Shown here: piece by piece, positions 36,777 through 46,003 of the stretch
Numbering within the stretch: position 1 is the stretch's first letter
Layout of the letters: the number at the start of each line of letters is the position of its first letter
From: Chloroflexota bacterium
GTDB lineage: Bacteria; Chloroflexota; UBA11872
Assembly (NCBI GenBank): GCA_026708035.1
Contig: JAPOVQ010000003.1
Coordinates: forward strand, 28,258-92,257
Direction: 5' to 3'
DNA length: 64,000 nt
The notes under the pieces: generated by a model
Seen by the model: only the letters and a program-made list of their open reading frames with translations
What the model was told of the DNA's origin: nothing
Database searches by the model: none
Program-made: the position numbers and the translations under genes

Positions 36777-36970
36777 CAAATTTATCCTTGAACAGACCTC
36801 CACGTCGTTTAGTAGAAAACAATACGACAATGTACCGGTCGTCAGGCGCGGGAGTTGGCAAGACGTCGACCGTGGGCGGCGTCCAGATCCGAGCGTCCAA
36901 GAAACCTGCCGGCGATTCACGACTTCTTCCGCGCGACAGCCGGGCCATCTACTCTTGACGGCGACGCTTT

Positions 36971-37043
36971 GGCCCCGTAGCTCAGTTGGATAGAGCGGTG
37001 GTTTCCTAAACCACGCGCCCCGGTTCGAGTCCGGGCGGGGCTA
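36971..37043 (+). tRNA. tRNA-Arg (anticodon CCT)
   Basis: A complete cloverleaf: acceptor GGCCCCG/CGGGGCT (closing G-T wobble), D arm GCTC...GAGC, anticodon stem GTGGT/ACCAC around the loop TTCCTAA (anticodon CCT), 4-nt variable loop, T arm CCCGG-TTCGAGT-CCGGG, and discriminator A. The CCA end is not encoded. It stands alone at the edge of the defence island; tRNA-Arg genes are frequent integration sites. Confidence 0.95.
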
Positions 37044-37685
37044 CCCAGTTGGACAAAATCAAGAACCTTCACGCTGCGGTTCGCTCTGAACCTGTAGGGA
37101 CAGGGCGCACTCGCGCGCGTGGGGATCACATCTCGTCGCCGCGGTGGGCAGCCAAACCGTCGCGTGCAGCGGATCAGGCACAATCACGGGTCGCCTGGGC
37201 ACGCCTCAGATCCCACCGGCGGAGTGGTCATGGGTGCCTCAGCGTCTTCTGGGAGTTGCCGCGGGTACCGTGAGGACTTCGCTGTGTGCGCCGCACATGC
37301 GCAGCTAACCGGGTGCACCGTGGATCACCCGATGTGGTATTTCGCCGTCCACGCGTATACCTCGGCGGACGAGCTCGAACCGACCCCGCCTAGGCGCGGG
37401 ATGGTGGACGTGCCAGACGACGCCCAGGCGAACCTTGGCGCACGAGTGGCCAATCCGGAAGTTGCGACGGCGGAACTGAAGGCCAAGCGAGCGACCCCGC
37501 GGCGGGAACTAGCGACGGTCCAGAGCACGCAGCAGAATTGTCCCAATCCGCCTCGCCGCCTCGCTGAAACACCTCACCTCGTCCACTTTCAGCGCCCGCC
37601 CCAACACTGTCCGCTCCCGAGACGACAGCCACTTCTTCAACGTCGACGCGAGGCTGGATTGACATTTCAGATGCAAGAAGCTTTC
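37044..37685. other. Gene-poor stretch beside the tRNA
   Basis: About 640 bp without a convincing gene. Open frames exist on both strands (for example 37119-37730 plus and 37390-37956 minus), but their translations are Arg/Pro/Ala-rich, with no motif, and they overlap each other. It may hold decayed coding sequence at an island junction. Confidence 0.5.
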
Positions 37686-38066
37686 TCAGAAAACGGCTGC
37701 CTGCGTCTGGTACCTGCGGCATTTGCCTGATGCGTCGCCATAGGACTGCCGGACTTGCGTCAAACGGGTTGCGTAGAGCGTCCTCAGATCCGTCGGGTGC
37801 GTCAGGCGGCGCCGCAGGGCCAAGCCCTGGCGCACGGCACCGAAGCTGTGTCCGTCGTGGAGAATGATGGTGGCGTCGAAGCGACTCCTCCTGTGAAACT
37901 CCACCCGGGAGCGAAGTGCGTCGATGCCGGGCGACGTCGAGGCGGCGAGAATGCATACGCTGGGCACCTCGTCCATTCTGCGGTGAGCGCCGTCGGCCAC
38001 TCCCTGGACATGGGGTAGGACCTCACATAGTTGCGATATAGCGGTAAGCTGACTCCAGCACTTCAT
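37686..38066 (-). CDS. Hypothetical protein
   Basis: A 126-residue open frame overlapping the start side of the next gene by 44 bp; an internal ATG at 37976 ('MDEVPSVCILAAS') would avoid the overlap and leave 96 residues. Composition is protein-like ('FDATIILHDGHSFGAVRQGL') and it is co-directional with the two genes upstream. No family recognised; may be a remnant. Confidence 0.4.
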   Translation of the reverse strand: MKCWSQLTAISQLCEVLPHVQGVADGAHRRMDEVPSVCILAASTSPGIDALRSRVEFHRRSRFDATIILHDGHSFGAVRQGLALRRRLTHPTDLRTLYATRLTQVRQSYGDASGKCRRYQTQAAVF

Positions 38067-38643
38067 GCGGATTCGCTCGCTCGGCGATGTTGGCGAAGTC
38101 CTCTTCCGACGTTAGGCCCAGGCGCAAGGCCTCCACGTCGAGGACCATGGCGTAGCAACTGGAGAGGCTATACAGCAACAAACAGAGCTTACTTAAGCAC
38201 CGAACATCGTCCATCCTCAAGCCTCCCGCGCTACTGAAGAACATGAGAACCGTGGTTGTCGGATGTGAGTATGGAGCCAGCAACCCGTCCCACGTCGAGA
38301 AGCATCTTGGCCTTGGGCAATTTCTATCCCCCGGCTCGTGCACTTCGACACAAACGCCATCACGCACCATAGTCTTCAAATGTTGGAATGACGTCCGGAT
38401 ATCTGGAGCCATCGCGTGGATTGCCCACTGGTTCATCGGACAGGAGGCGACGGCTATCGCATGACAATAGACCTTGCGGAGGCGAAGGAGCGTATCAGAT
38501 TCGTGCTTCCGCTCGGCGTCGAGGGGGCCAAACAGGTCTTCATGAGCCTTACATGTCCTCCGTAGAGCATCGATCTGTTCCTCGCACGCCGCCGTCAGTT
38601 GCTCGACCAGCATTTGCTCGGTGAATTTGGGATCATTCTCCAC
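38023..38643 (-). CDS. Hypothetical protein of the defence island
   Basis: A 206-residue soluble protein, helical in its N-terminal third ('EQLTAACEEQIDALRRTCKA') and richer in Cys and Leu further on. The start overlaps the upstream gene's end by 11 bp, so the two are coupled. No motif recognised. Lower GC than the polysaccharide region. Confidence 0.65.
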   Translation of the reverse strand: MENDPKFTEQMLVEQLTAACEEQIDALRRTCKAHEDLFGPLDAERKHESDTLLRLRKVYCHAIAVASCPMNQWAIHAMAPDIRTSFQHLKTMVRDGVCVEVHEPGDRNCPRPRCFSTWDGLLAPYSHPTTTVLMFFSSAGGLRMDDVRCLSKLCLLLYSLSSCYAMVLDVEALRLGLTSEEDFANIAERANPHEVLESAYRYIATM

Positions 38644-39520
38644 CTATTGCGCCTCCGTCCGTCCGGATCGAGTCGTCTCCGCTCATCTCTTTGAGCCACG
38701 ACCTCACTGGAGCTGCCGTCTCCCTTGTTCTATCGAATAACGCCGAGGCTTCATCAAAGAGTTGGCTACTTTCCCCAATCTTCATCCTGATCACTCCGTA
38801 TGCCAGCAACATCTGGCACACGTACGTTAGGGCGCAGTTCAGTATCACAGCAAAGGCGAGGTCGGTTTGCCACTGTGGTGCGGGGAGGACGCCGCCGCTA
38901 CCCGGGGACATCCTGAGTGGGTCGACTTTGCCATCACAGAAACAGCAGCTCAGATAGTCATACCACATCTTGCCTTGGGTCAAGGCAGAGACGCGGTCGG
39001 CGATGGTCCTCTTCTTGGGCTGCTTGCCGTCAAACAGGCCAATACCCTCCCTCGCCCTCGTTGTGCTTGCTTCAAGTTCCTGCCTGCTGATTTGCCCCAC
39101 CGTTATCCGGCGCATTAGTTGCTGCCAGTCAAACTCCTGTAGATTCAGAATGCGATTCAACATCTCTGGCGTACCCTCAACGGCGGAATGTCCCATGAGC
39201 ATCAGCTCCGCGGCGCACTCAATCAGGACCCTCGCGCGTACGCCAAGCGAATGGACGTTGTTCTGCTCATTTGCGCGGAAAACGGCGGCGATATGGATCC
39301 CCGCCTTCAGAAGGCAGTGGCTTTCGACGTAGAGAGCGGAGCGACCGAGCTCTTCGTCGCTTGCTTGGCCGAGGTCGCCGGGAAAAATCTCATCATTGTT
39401 GACCTCGGCAAGCGTTTCCTGAAGAAGCGTGGGGGCCTCCTCAAAGTGGTTGATTAGTGCAGTACGTATTTCGCGCAAGACTCTGCCCCCGTTTTCCAAT
39501 CGTCTGGCAGACTCACCCAA
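38633..39520 (-). CDS. DUF5677-like helical protein
   Basis: A 295-residue, mostly helical protein. The stretch 'RARVLIECAAELMLMGHSAV' with surrounding helices resembles DUF5677 and related all-helical proteins that occur near abortive-infection genes. A short hydrophobic segment ('FAVILNCALTYVCQMLLAYG') lies in the C-terminal third. First gene of the coupled pair. Function unknown; a defence role is inferred only from neighbours. Confidence 0.6.
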   Translation of the reverse strand: MGESARRLENGGRVLREIRTALINHFEEAPTLLQETLAEVNNDEIFPGDLGQASDEELGRSALYVESHCLLKAGIHIAAVFRANEQNNVHSLGVRARVLIECAAELMLMGHSAVEGTPEMLNRILNLQEFDWQQLMRRITVGQISRQELEASTTRAREGIGLFDGKQPKKRTIADRVSALTQGKMWYDYLSCCFCDGKVDPLRMSPGSGGVLPAPQWQTDLAFAVILNCALTYVCQMLLAYGVIRMKIGESSQLFDEASALFDRTRETAAPVRSWLKEMSGDDSIRTDGGAIGGE

Positions 39521-39644
39521 TTCGGCTGTCGAAGGCTTCGTTCGTGGTAGCGCCCCCTACACGCTCATGCCCCATCGGTGAGAAGCTCCATCAAACGAGA
39601 AGAACCGCCTTCGACGCTCGTGTACGTTCCAAACCTATACCTCG

Positions 39645-40520
39645 TCATCTATCCGAAGAGACGAGAGTATCGATCTGCGGGCGAAGCCCGTCAATCACCG
39701 TCTCGAACGGCGGGAGTCCAGGCACGAGCGGGCCGAGCCACTGCTCCCAAGTCTCCTCAACGTAGGCGAGCATTTCTTCATGAAAGAAATCCTCCGGGCC
39801 TGCAAATGCAACGCCCCGTACGGCGCACTTCTTATGCAAAAGTGCGTCGAAGTCCCTTAGGTCCATCTGGTTCCTGTAGGCGCCGAGCACGCGCCAGAGG
39901 TCGTAGTAGTCGCGGGCGCGTGAGCGGCTCCAACCTCTCAGCTCAAACATTTGCGCCTGTTGCAGGAGCGCTCGGAGCTTTTCGGCAACGATCTCTTCCA
40001 GGCGATACACCTTCACATCGGCATTGAGTGGCTCGCCGTAGTCGTGGATGACCTGCCGCCGCTCAGCAGACAGTACAACTCGCTCATCCATCGTGACCTC
40101 GATCATGACGCGGGTCTGTGGGCGGCTCTGCCACGGGAACCTGGCTCGAATATTGAACGCCTCCTGGCCTCCGGGATGCGGTTCTCGCTCCGTGTAGCGC
40201 TCGCAGGTGATATCCACAGGGGCATGCTCGTCCAGCAACCTGACGGCGAGCTCGCACGTTTCACTCACCAAGCGTTCCATCTCCTCACCGGTGGGAACGC
40301 CCGCCAGCCCCGAGAAGTCCAGGTCCTCGGAGAAGCGGTAGTCGCCGAAGTAATACTTCCGGAGAGCCGTCCCGCCCTTGAAGACCAGCGTGTCCCGGAG
40401 CATCGGCGTCTGACTGATTCCAGCCAACAGCCAGGACAGCAGGTAGTCCCGTTCAAGCACGTCCCAGGGAATGCCCAGACGCCTCCGCGCTTCTTGAAGC
40501 CGGGTACGGAGAGATCTCAC
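39645..40520 (-). CDS. abiEii: AbiEii-type nucleotidyltransferase toxin
   Basis: A 291-residue protein from GTG 40520, overlapping the antitoxin stop (GTGA); the longer frame is not needed. The nucleotidyltransferase signature is 'FKGGTALRKYY' (GG-T/S at residues 49-51) followed by 'SEDLDF' (Asp66 and Asp68 as metal ligands). AbiEii proteins are type IV toxins that add nucleotides to RNA acceptor ends and cause growth arrest, giving phage resistance. Paired with AbiEi in the standard order. Confidence 0.9.
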   Translation of the reverse strand: MRSLRTRLQEARRRLGIPWDVLERDYLLSWLLAGISQTPMLRDTLVFKGGTALRKYYFGDYRFSEDLDFSGLAGVPTGEEMERLVSETCELAVRLLDEHAPVDITCERYTEREPHPGGQEAFNIRARFPWQSRPQTRVMIEVTMDERVVLSAERRQVIHDYGEPLNADVKVYRLEEIVAEKLRALLQQAQMFELRGWSRSRARDYYDLWRVLGAYRNQMDLRDFDALLHKKCAVRGVAFAGPEDFFHEEMLAYVEETWEQWLGPLVPGLPPFETVIDGLRPQIDTLVSSDR

Positions 40521-41353
40521 CCCGCCATCATTCCCCGCAGGTTTTCCTGGACCATCCAGCGGCGGTTGCATGGTCCCCTCCGAGGCCCAGTTGGGTCCAG
40601 CGTGCGGTAGCCCCTGATGGGCAATGCGCTCAGCTTCTCGAGCTTGGCCGGCGCGACTCCTTGGGCTTCCAGCACCCATCCCAGGCGCTTAGCGGTTGTC
40701 ACGCCCAGCCTGACGGCATACTCCGCTATGCGCTCGGTGTTTAGCCGCTCCATTCCCACTCGGAAGGCGTGCAGCACTTCGGCAAAGTCGCCGCAGTGCT
40801 GCGGCATGGCGAGGCCATCCAGCAACGTGCGCTCCAGGTCCGTGACGGACACGCGGGCGTCGCCAACCCACACCTTCTCATCGCCGAAGAAGCGGTCAGG
40901 CTTTGTCTGGACGAATCGGTACGTCGTATCCCCGACCGTGTAGCTGCCGCTCGCGTGCCCCTGCTTACCCGTTGCGCGGGGAATCCAGGTCCCGGTTGTC
41001 GTGAGGACAAATACATCCCTCGGAACCTGTTCCGTTAGCCCGTGGTGATGCATGGCCGACCAGTGGGAGATCGCGGCGGGGTTGACCAGCGCCATGGCTA
41101 TCTCGAACTCGTGTGCAGTTGCGACGCCTGGAACGGTGGGAGACAGCGCATGGAGCCCTCGACGCAGCGGGACGATCCAATTGTTCTTGCGGAGGTGGTA
41201 CAGGGACTCTGCGAGGTAGGCGTCCTTGAGACCTACACGGGGCGCCAGCTCCCTGGCTCGATCCGTCGTGAAGATGCGGTCCCCCTCGTACGCTAGGAGT
41301 CGCACCAGTTCTATGCCGACCAAGGATTGCTTGGGCTTTGTGCTGGCAGTCAT
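40517..41353 (-). CDS. abiEi: AbiEi-type antitoxin
   Basis: A 278-residue protein. The N-terminal winged helix ('FTTDRARELAPRVGLKDAYL', 'YHLRKNNWIVPLRRGLHAL') and the following AbiEi C-terminal domain ('PAAISHWSAMHHHGLTEQVP', 'VSVTDLERTLLDGLAMPQHC') match the family. It represses its own promoter and neutralises AbiEii without direct contact (type IV). Divergent from the methylase gene with 105 bp between them. Confidence 0.9.
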   Translation of the reverse strand: MTASTKPKQSLVGIELVRLLAYEGDRIFTTDRARELAPRVGLKDAYLAESLYHLRKNNWIVPLRRGLHALSPTVPGVATAHEFEIAMALVNPAAISHWSAMHHHGLTEQVPRDVFVLTTTGTWIPRATGKQGHASGSYTVGDTTYRFVQTKPDRFFGDEKVWVGDARVSVTDLERTLLDGLAMPQHCGDFAEVLHAFRVGMERLNTERIAEYAVRLGVTTAKRLGWVLEAQGVAPAKLEKLSALPIRGYRTLDPTGPRRGPCNRRWMVQENLRGMMAG

Positions 41354-41458
41354 CGAATGGACTCCCTAGCCCTTGCCGGACAACGAGGGTCTTGCAACCG
41401 TACAGCGTAAATTGGATACTGTCAAAGGAAACTGAACCTCTGTGAATAACGTAGGTAG

Positions 41459-44400
41459 ATGACGACACGCGCTGCCGGCCAGACACCCGCACGCCTTGAG
41501 GCCGTCTTCGGCCGTGGGCGCGGCTGGACCTCGCAGGCCGGCGCGTCAGCGATGGTCTGGGAGCCCCCGGCCTACCACGTGCTGTGGATTGATGGGGCAG
41601 CGAGCGAAGTGGAGTTGCGCAGGCTGTGGGAGGCGCGGAAGGGACGCAAGGCCTACTCGGTTGTCCTGCTGGCCGCCTCGGACGACGAGTCCATGGTTCG
41701 TGTTGCCGGGCCGCAGGATGCCCGACCCGTTCGGGAGTTGCCGGCCGAACGGGTCCTCGACCTGCTGAGGGCGAGCCGCAGTCGGGCGGCGCGTGAGGCC
41801 GCATCGTTTCTCGCGCGGGAGTTCAGACGTCTTGAAGAGGCCGTGGTCCCCGGCGTGCGGGTCAAGGACCTTCTCACGCCCCACTTTCTGCGGGAGCGCT
41901 TGCGTTGGCCCATCAATGCGCACCGACTGTCCAGCGCAGTCGAAGGTGTGCTCCCCGTCGGCGGTGTGGCATGGCGCTCGCTGTTCCAGAGCATGGAATA
42001 TCAGATCGAGCAGCTCCCGCATCGAGGCTACCTGCTGAGGCACGGCAACGCGCCGGTTGCCGTGGTGCACCCGCACCGGGACGCCTCGCAGTTCAGCCGT
42101 CTCACCGACAACGGCGAGTTGCCCGAAGGGATGGTGCTGGCCGACTGCGGCCAACACGGTGCGCACTGGGGCATCCTGGCGGCGCAGGGCCGCTACCGGC
42201 TGTTCCAGCGTCGGCCCCCGGTGGGACCGGCGACCGGGCAGCACGTGGAGATCGACACCGGCGAATTGGAGCGGGAGGACCGCTTCTATCTCGGCCTCTT
42301 CGCGCCGGAGTCGCTGGAGGAGAACGGCTGGCTGACCGGTTGGGTCGGCGAGGCCAAGGACTTCGGCGAGGAGCTGCGCAAGGGCCTTGAGGAGCGGCTC
42401 ATCAAGGACGCGCTGCCCAACATCGCCCGGGGGCTGGGCGAGTGGCTGGAATCACAAGAAGCCGACCTGAGCGACCGGCGGCAACTTCGGCGGATCGAGG
42501 AGGCCGCGCTGACCCTGGTGTTCCGGTTCATGTTCCTGCTCCACACCGAGGCTCGCGGCTACCTGCCCATCGGCTCGAAGGCCTACCGGCCTCACAGCGC
42601 GCGCCTGCTCGCAGAGGACTCCCGGATGGCCCTGTCCTCGTTCAGCCGGAGAGCCACGCAGCGATGGGACCGGCTTCGGACGCTGGTGCGGATGGTGCGC
42701 ACCGGGGACCGATCGGCGGGAGTTCCGCCGTACAACGGCAGCCTGTTCGCCGCCTCCGGTTTCCCCGGCAGCGACCTGCTGGAACGGGCAGAGGTCGCCG
42801 ACGTGTACCTAGCTCCGGCGCTTGCCGCCATCGCCTACGAGACCGACAAGCTCGACGCTCCAGGTTTGGACTACGCCGGCCTGCAGATCGGCCACCTGGG
42901 GGCGATTTACGAGGCGTTGCTCACCCTGCGGTTGACCCGCGCTCCTGAAGACCTGGCCTACGACGTCAGGCATGACGTGTTCCGGCCCCTCCGCGTCGGA
43001 GAGCGGCCGGAGGTGACCAGAGCGCAACTCTACTACCAGGCTGAGGCGGGCGGGCGCAAGGCCGGTGGCGTGTTCTACACCCGGCACGAGTTCGTTGACC
43101 ATCTCCTCAACCACTCGCTCCTGCCCGCCCTCGACGATCATCTGGAAGGGATTGGGCAGCTGGCAGCCCAAGACCCCAACGAGGCGGCCCGACGGCTGTT
43201 CGACTTCTCGGTGGTGGACCCGGCGATGGGCAGCGCCCACTTCCTCACGGCGGCCCTGGACATGATCGCCGACCGCATCGAGCTTTTCCTGGCCGAAGTC
43301 GAGGGGCTGCCCGGCATTGCCCAGCAGCTCAGCGAGCTCAGCCAGGACTCCGCGCAGGCTGTGCAGCAGCCGGAGGACGGCGATCTGCTGCGCCGGCTCA
43401 TCCTCAAGCGCTGCATCTACGGTGTTGACCTGTCGCCCATGGCGGTGGAGGTTGCCAACGTCACGCTGTGGCTGGCCTCCTTCGTCCCTGGGCTGGCCCT
43501 CTCCTACCTGGGCAGCAATCTCAAGTGTGGCGACGCCCTGATTGGCGTGGCCGATCCGCAGGTGGTTGGCGGCAGCGACAGCCCACTCCTCACCGGCCAG
43601 CCCGTTCGCCTGGCGATGCAACGCGCCGCGGAGCTTCAGCGGCGGTTGGCGGCCAATCCCGACCGCACCCCCGACGAGGTGCAACGCTCGGAAAAACTCG
43701 CCGCCGACCTTCGCGCCGCCACCGCGGGGCTTCGGTCCGCCTTCGACCTCTGGGCGGCGGAACCGTTGGGGCTGGCCGGTGCCCGCCATGCGCTGGAAAC
43801 CAACGCCGATGGCATAATCCGGCGCGATTCGGTCACGACCGCCGGAATCGCCAACGCTCTCTCCGGGGCCGGGGGTATCGCCGCTCGCTACCGCTTCTTC
43901 CACTGGCCGCTGGAGTTTCCCAGCGTCTTTCACCGCGAGCGCCCCGGCTTTGACGTGGTGGTGGGCAACCCGCCCTGGAACGAGATAACCGTCGAAGAGC
44001 TTGCCTTCTACGCGCTGCGCGACCCTGGATTGCGAGGTCTGCCGAATCTTGCCCAACGGCGACGACGAATCGCAGAACTCGACGAGCAGAATTCGACGTG
44101 GCGGGGAGAGTTCGAGGCGGAGCAGGGCCGGTTGGCGACTGTCCGGGGGTTCTTCTCCGAGAGCGGCGGCTACCAGCTTCAGGGAGTCGGCGACAAAGAC
44201 CTGTACCAGCTCTTTTGCGAACGCTACAGCCACCTCGTGAGACGAGACGGGCGATTAGGCGTGGTGCTGCCACGAACAGCGTTCCTTGCCCAAGGAGCTA
44301 GAGGATTCAGGCAGTGGCTGTTCACTCACAACAGTCTCCGCCGTATCGACCAGCTGCTGAACAACAAGCGCTGGGCCTTCACCATTCACCCGCAGTACAC

Positions 44401-45442
44401 GATTTCGCTATTGACCGGCCGGCGCAGAAAACCAACCAAGCAGGCCGCCTTCCAAGTAACCGGGCCGTCGGCCAACCTCAAGGAGTTCCAGGATGTGGCG
44501 CGCGGTCGCGGCGTCAGCATCCTGGCGTCTTCCCTTGGGAACGCCCGGGTAATGCCGCTGCTGCCCAGCCAGATGCACGCGGACGTGCTCGCCAAACTGC
44601 GGCGCGGCGTCCAATTCGACGCTTTAGAGAATCCCGAAAGTGAAAATTTTTCGAAAGCGCGCGCTGCTGCGTCTCATGCAATTCCGTATAGGGAGCTAGA
44701 TGAGACGCAGCAGCGCGCGCTTTTCTCGCATTCTCATGGCGATCCGGTGTGGAAAGGTCGTTCCTTCGATCAATACGAACCACATGGCAACGAACCAGCT
44801 GGATACTCTGATTGGGATGAGATGCTTACGTTTGTCCAGCGGAAGCGGACGCGCTCGCCAGTCTTTAGACGGATGTTCTCGAGAGAGTACCTGGCTGATC
44901 CCAACACTCACCCAATCAACTACTGCCGCATTGCGTTTCGAGACGTAACAAATCGGACGAACTCTCGGACCGTGATTGCTTGCCTCATTCCACCTCGGAC
45001 GCCACTGACGAACAGTGCGCCGTACCTTGTCATTTCTGGTTGGGGTGCGATTGAGCAAGGAAGCTTCCTCGGTACGATGAACAGCCTTGCATTCGACTGG
45101 CTCTCACGTAGATACGTTGAGCTTCATCTAAACTTCTACGTCCTTAACATGCTCTGCTTCCCGCCTCAAGACAACACCCCCTGGATGCGTATCGGCGATC
45201 TTGCAGCGCGATTGTCCTGCGTGGACGATCGGTTCGCCGAGTTTGCCGCTGAGGCCGGCGTGGAACGCGATCCACTCACCGATGTCGAGCGCCACAACCT
45301 GAGGGCCGAGATCGACGCCTTGGTAGCCCGTGCCTACGACCTGACCGAGGACGAACTGCGCTTCATCTTCACCGACTTCACAGAAAACGCCGTCAGTCCC
45401 ATTTACCGACGTCTGGTGTTGGAATGGTTCGAGAAATTGTAG
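41459..45442 (+). CDS. Eco57I-like DNA adenine methyltransferase, large
   Basis: A 1327-residue protein. The gamma-class N6-adenine methylase core shows motif X-like 'GVFYTRHEFVDHLLNH', motif I 'VVDPAMGSAHFLTAALDMIA' and motif IV 'FDVVVGNPPWNEITVEE'. The N-terminal ~450 residues could be a regulatory or nuclease-like domain, but no PD-(D/E)xK site is evident. The C-terminal ~330 residues should hold the target recognition domain. From about 44630 the GC content falls, and a perfect 24-bp inverted repeat lies at that boundary inside the coding frame. With the helicase downstream it probably forms a restriction-modification-like system. Confidence 0.85.
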   Translation: MTTRAAGQTPARLEAVFGRGRGWTSQAGASAMVWEPPAYHVLWIDGAASEVELRRLWEARKGRKAYSVVLLAASDDESMVRVAGPQDARPVRELPAERVLDLLRASRSRAAREAASFLAREFRRLEEAVVPGVRVKDLLTPHFLRERLRWPINAHRLSSAVEGVLPVGGVAWRSLFQSMEYQIEQLPHRGYLLRHGNAPVAVVHPHRDASQFSRLTDNGELPEGMVLADCGQHGAHWGILAAQGRYRLFQRRPPVGPATGQHVEIDTGELEREDRFYLGLFAPESLEENGWLTGWVGEAKDFGEELRKGLEERLIKDALPNIARGLGEWLESQEADLSDRRQLRRIEEAALTLVFRFMFLLHTEARGYLPIGSKAYRPHSARLLAEDSRMALSSFSRRATQRWDRLRTLVRMVRTGDRSAGVPPYNGSLFAASGFPGSDLLERAEVADVYLAPALAAIAYETDKLDAPGLDYAGLQIGHLGAIYEALLTLRLTRAPEDLAYDVRHDVFRPLRVGERPEVTRAQLYYQAEAGGRKAGGVFYTRHEFVDHLLNHSLLPALDDHLEGIGQLAAQDPNEAARRLFDFSVVDPAMGSAHFLTAALDMIADRIELFLAEVEGLPGIAQQLSELSQDSAQAVQQPEDGDLLRRLILKRCIYGVDLSPMAVEVANVTLWLASFVPGLALSYLGSNLKCGDALIGVADPQVVGGSDSPLLTGQPVRLAMQRAAELQRRLAANPDRTPDEVQRSEKLAADLRAATAGLRSAFDLWAAEPLGLAGARHALETNADGIIRRDSVTTAGIANALSGAGGIAARYRFFHWPLEFPSVFHRERPGFDVVVGNPPWNEITVEELAFYALRDPGLRGLPNLAQRRRRIAELDEQNSTWRGEFEAEQGRLATVRGFFSESGGYQLQGVGDKDLYQLFCERYSHLVRRDGRLGVVLPRTAFLAQGARGFRQWLFTHNSLRRIDQLLNNKRWAFTIHPQYTISLLTGRRRKPTKQAAFQVTGPSANLKEFQDVARGRGVSILASSLGNARVMPLLPSQMHADVLAKLRRGVQFDALENPESENFSKARAAASHAIPYRELDETQQRALFSHSHGDPVWKGRSFDQYEPHGNEPAGYSDWDEMLTFVQRKRTRSPVFRRMFSREYLADPNTHPINYCRIAFRDVTNRTNSRTVIACLIPPRTPLTNSAPYLVISGWGAIEQGSFLGTMNSLAFDWLSRRYVELHLNFYVLNMLCFPPQDNTPWMRIGDLAARLSCVDDRFAEFAAEAGVERDPLTDVERHNLRAEIDALVARAYDLTEDELRFIFTDFTENAVSPIYRRLVLEWFEKL
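44654..44723. repeat. Perfect inverted repeat inside the methylase gene
   Basis: Two 24-bp arms, 44654-44677 and 44700-44723, are exact reverse complements (each contains GCGCGCGCTGCTGCGTCTCA or its complement), with a 22-bp loop. The arms encode 'KARAAASH' and 'DETQQRALF' without breaking the frame. They mark the point where the gene changes from GC-rich to more AT-rich sequence. Confidence 0.9.
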
Positions 45443-45483
45443 AGAGACCAACGCCTAGACGCAGCAAGGACTGGATCCGTTAG

Positions 45484-46002
45484 ATGCAAGCACCAAATGA
45501 GATCGTCTGGCAGGCAATAACAGCCGGAGCAACGAGCCTTGTCGCCATAGGTGTGCTGATTCGTGGGTTTCTATGGTGCGCCGGCAAATGGAAGAGGAGA
45601 GTTAGCTGGCGTAGTTTAAATCCTTTCGAGAAAGATGTAATCTGGGGAGTTGTCGCTACTGGGGTCTCTTCGATAACAGTAGACTACGATTGTGTCCATA
45701 CGAGCTCCGAGAAGGCGTTGGCTTTTGTATGCGATGACGGGAAGCTCGCGGACAACCGCTCAATACAAGGCACACGAATGCACCTGCACCCGCTCTACGT
45801 CATTCACTTGGAATCCCTACAGGATAAAGATTTGGTCCGGCCATACAGCAAGGTGCTGCTGGACTTGGCGCCAAACACATATGCGGCAAGGCCAAGGCTG
45901 GAACGATTCATCGTATCCGATGGAAAGAGAATCCGAAAGTATGAAGCGAACGCTTTGAAGAAGATAAACTTCGCCGACGCTCCAACGGTAGCCGGTCAGT
46001 AG
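45484..46002 (+). CDS. Small membrane-anchored protein (SieB-like?)
   Basis: A 172-residue protein with one N-terminal membrane segment (about residues 13-33), then a basic stretch 'KWKRRVSWRSLNPFEKDVIW' and a soluble domain. The 'LNPFEKDVIW' region recalls SieB/superinfection-exclusion-like proteins, but similarity is weak. It is AT-richer than its neighbours. It lies 41 bp after the methylase and 1 bp before the helicase ATG, so the three genes are likely co-transcribed. Confidence 0.6.
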   Translation: MQAPNEIVWQAITAGATSLVAIGVLIRGFLWCAGKWKRRVSWRSLNPFEKDVIWGVVATGVSSITVDYDCVHTSSEKALAFVCDDGKLADNRSIQGTRMHLHPLYVIHLESLQDKDLVRPYSKVLLDLAPNTYAARPRLERFIVSDGKRIRKYEANALKKINFADAPTVAGQ

Positions 46003-46003
46003 C

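Noticed and set aside
36971..37043. Search for a second copy of the tRNA-Arg 3' end inside the window as an island boundary
   Set aside because: No clear copy was seen by eye; the boundary, if any, is outside the window or has decayed.
37119..37956. Two overlapping opposite-strand open frames after the tRNA
   Set aside because: Neither shows a family motif or natural composition, so they are listed as a gene-poor region.
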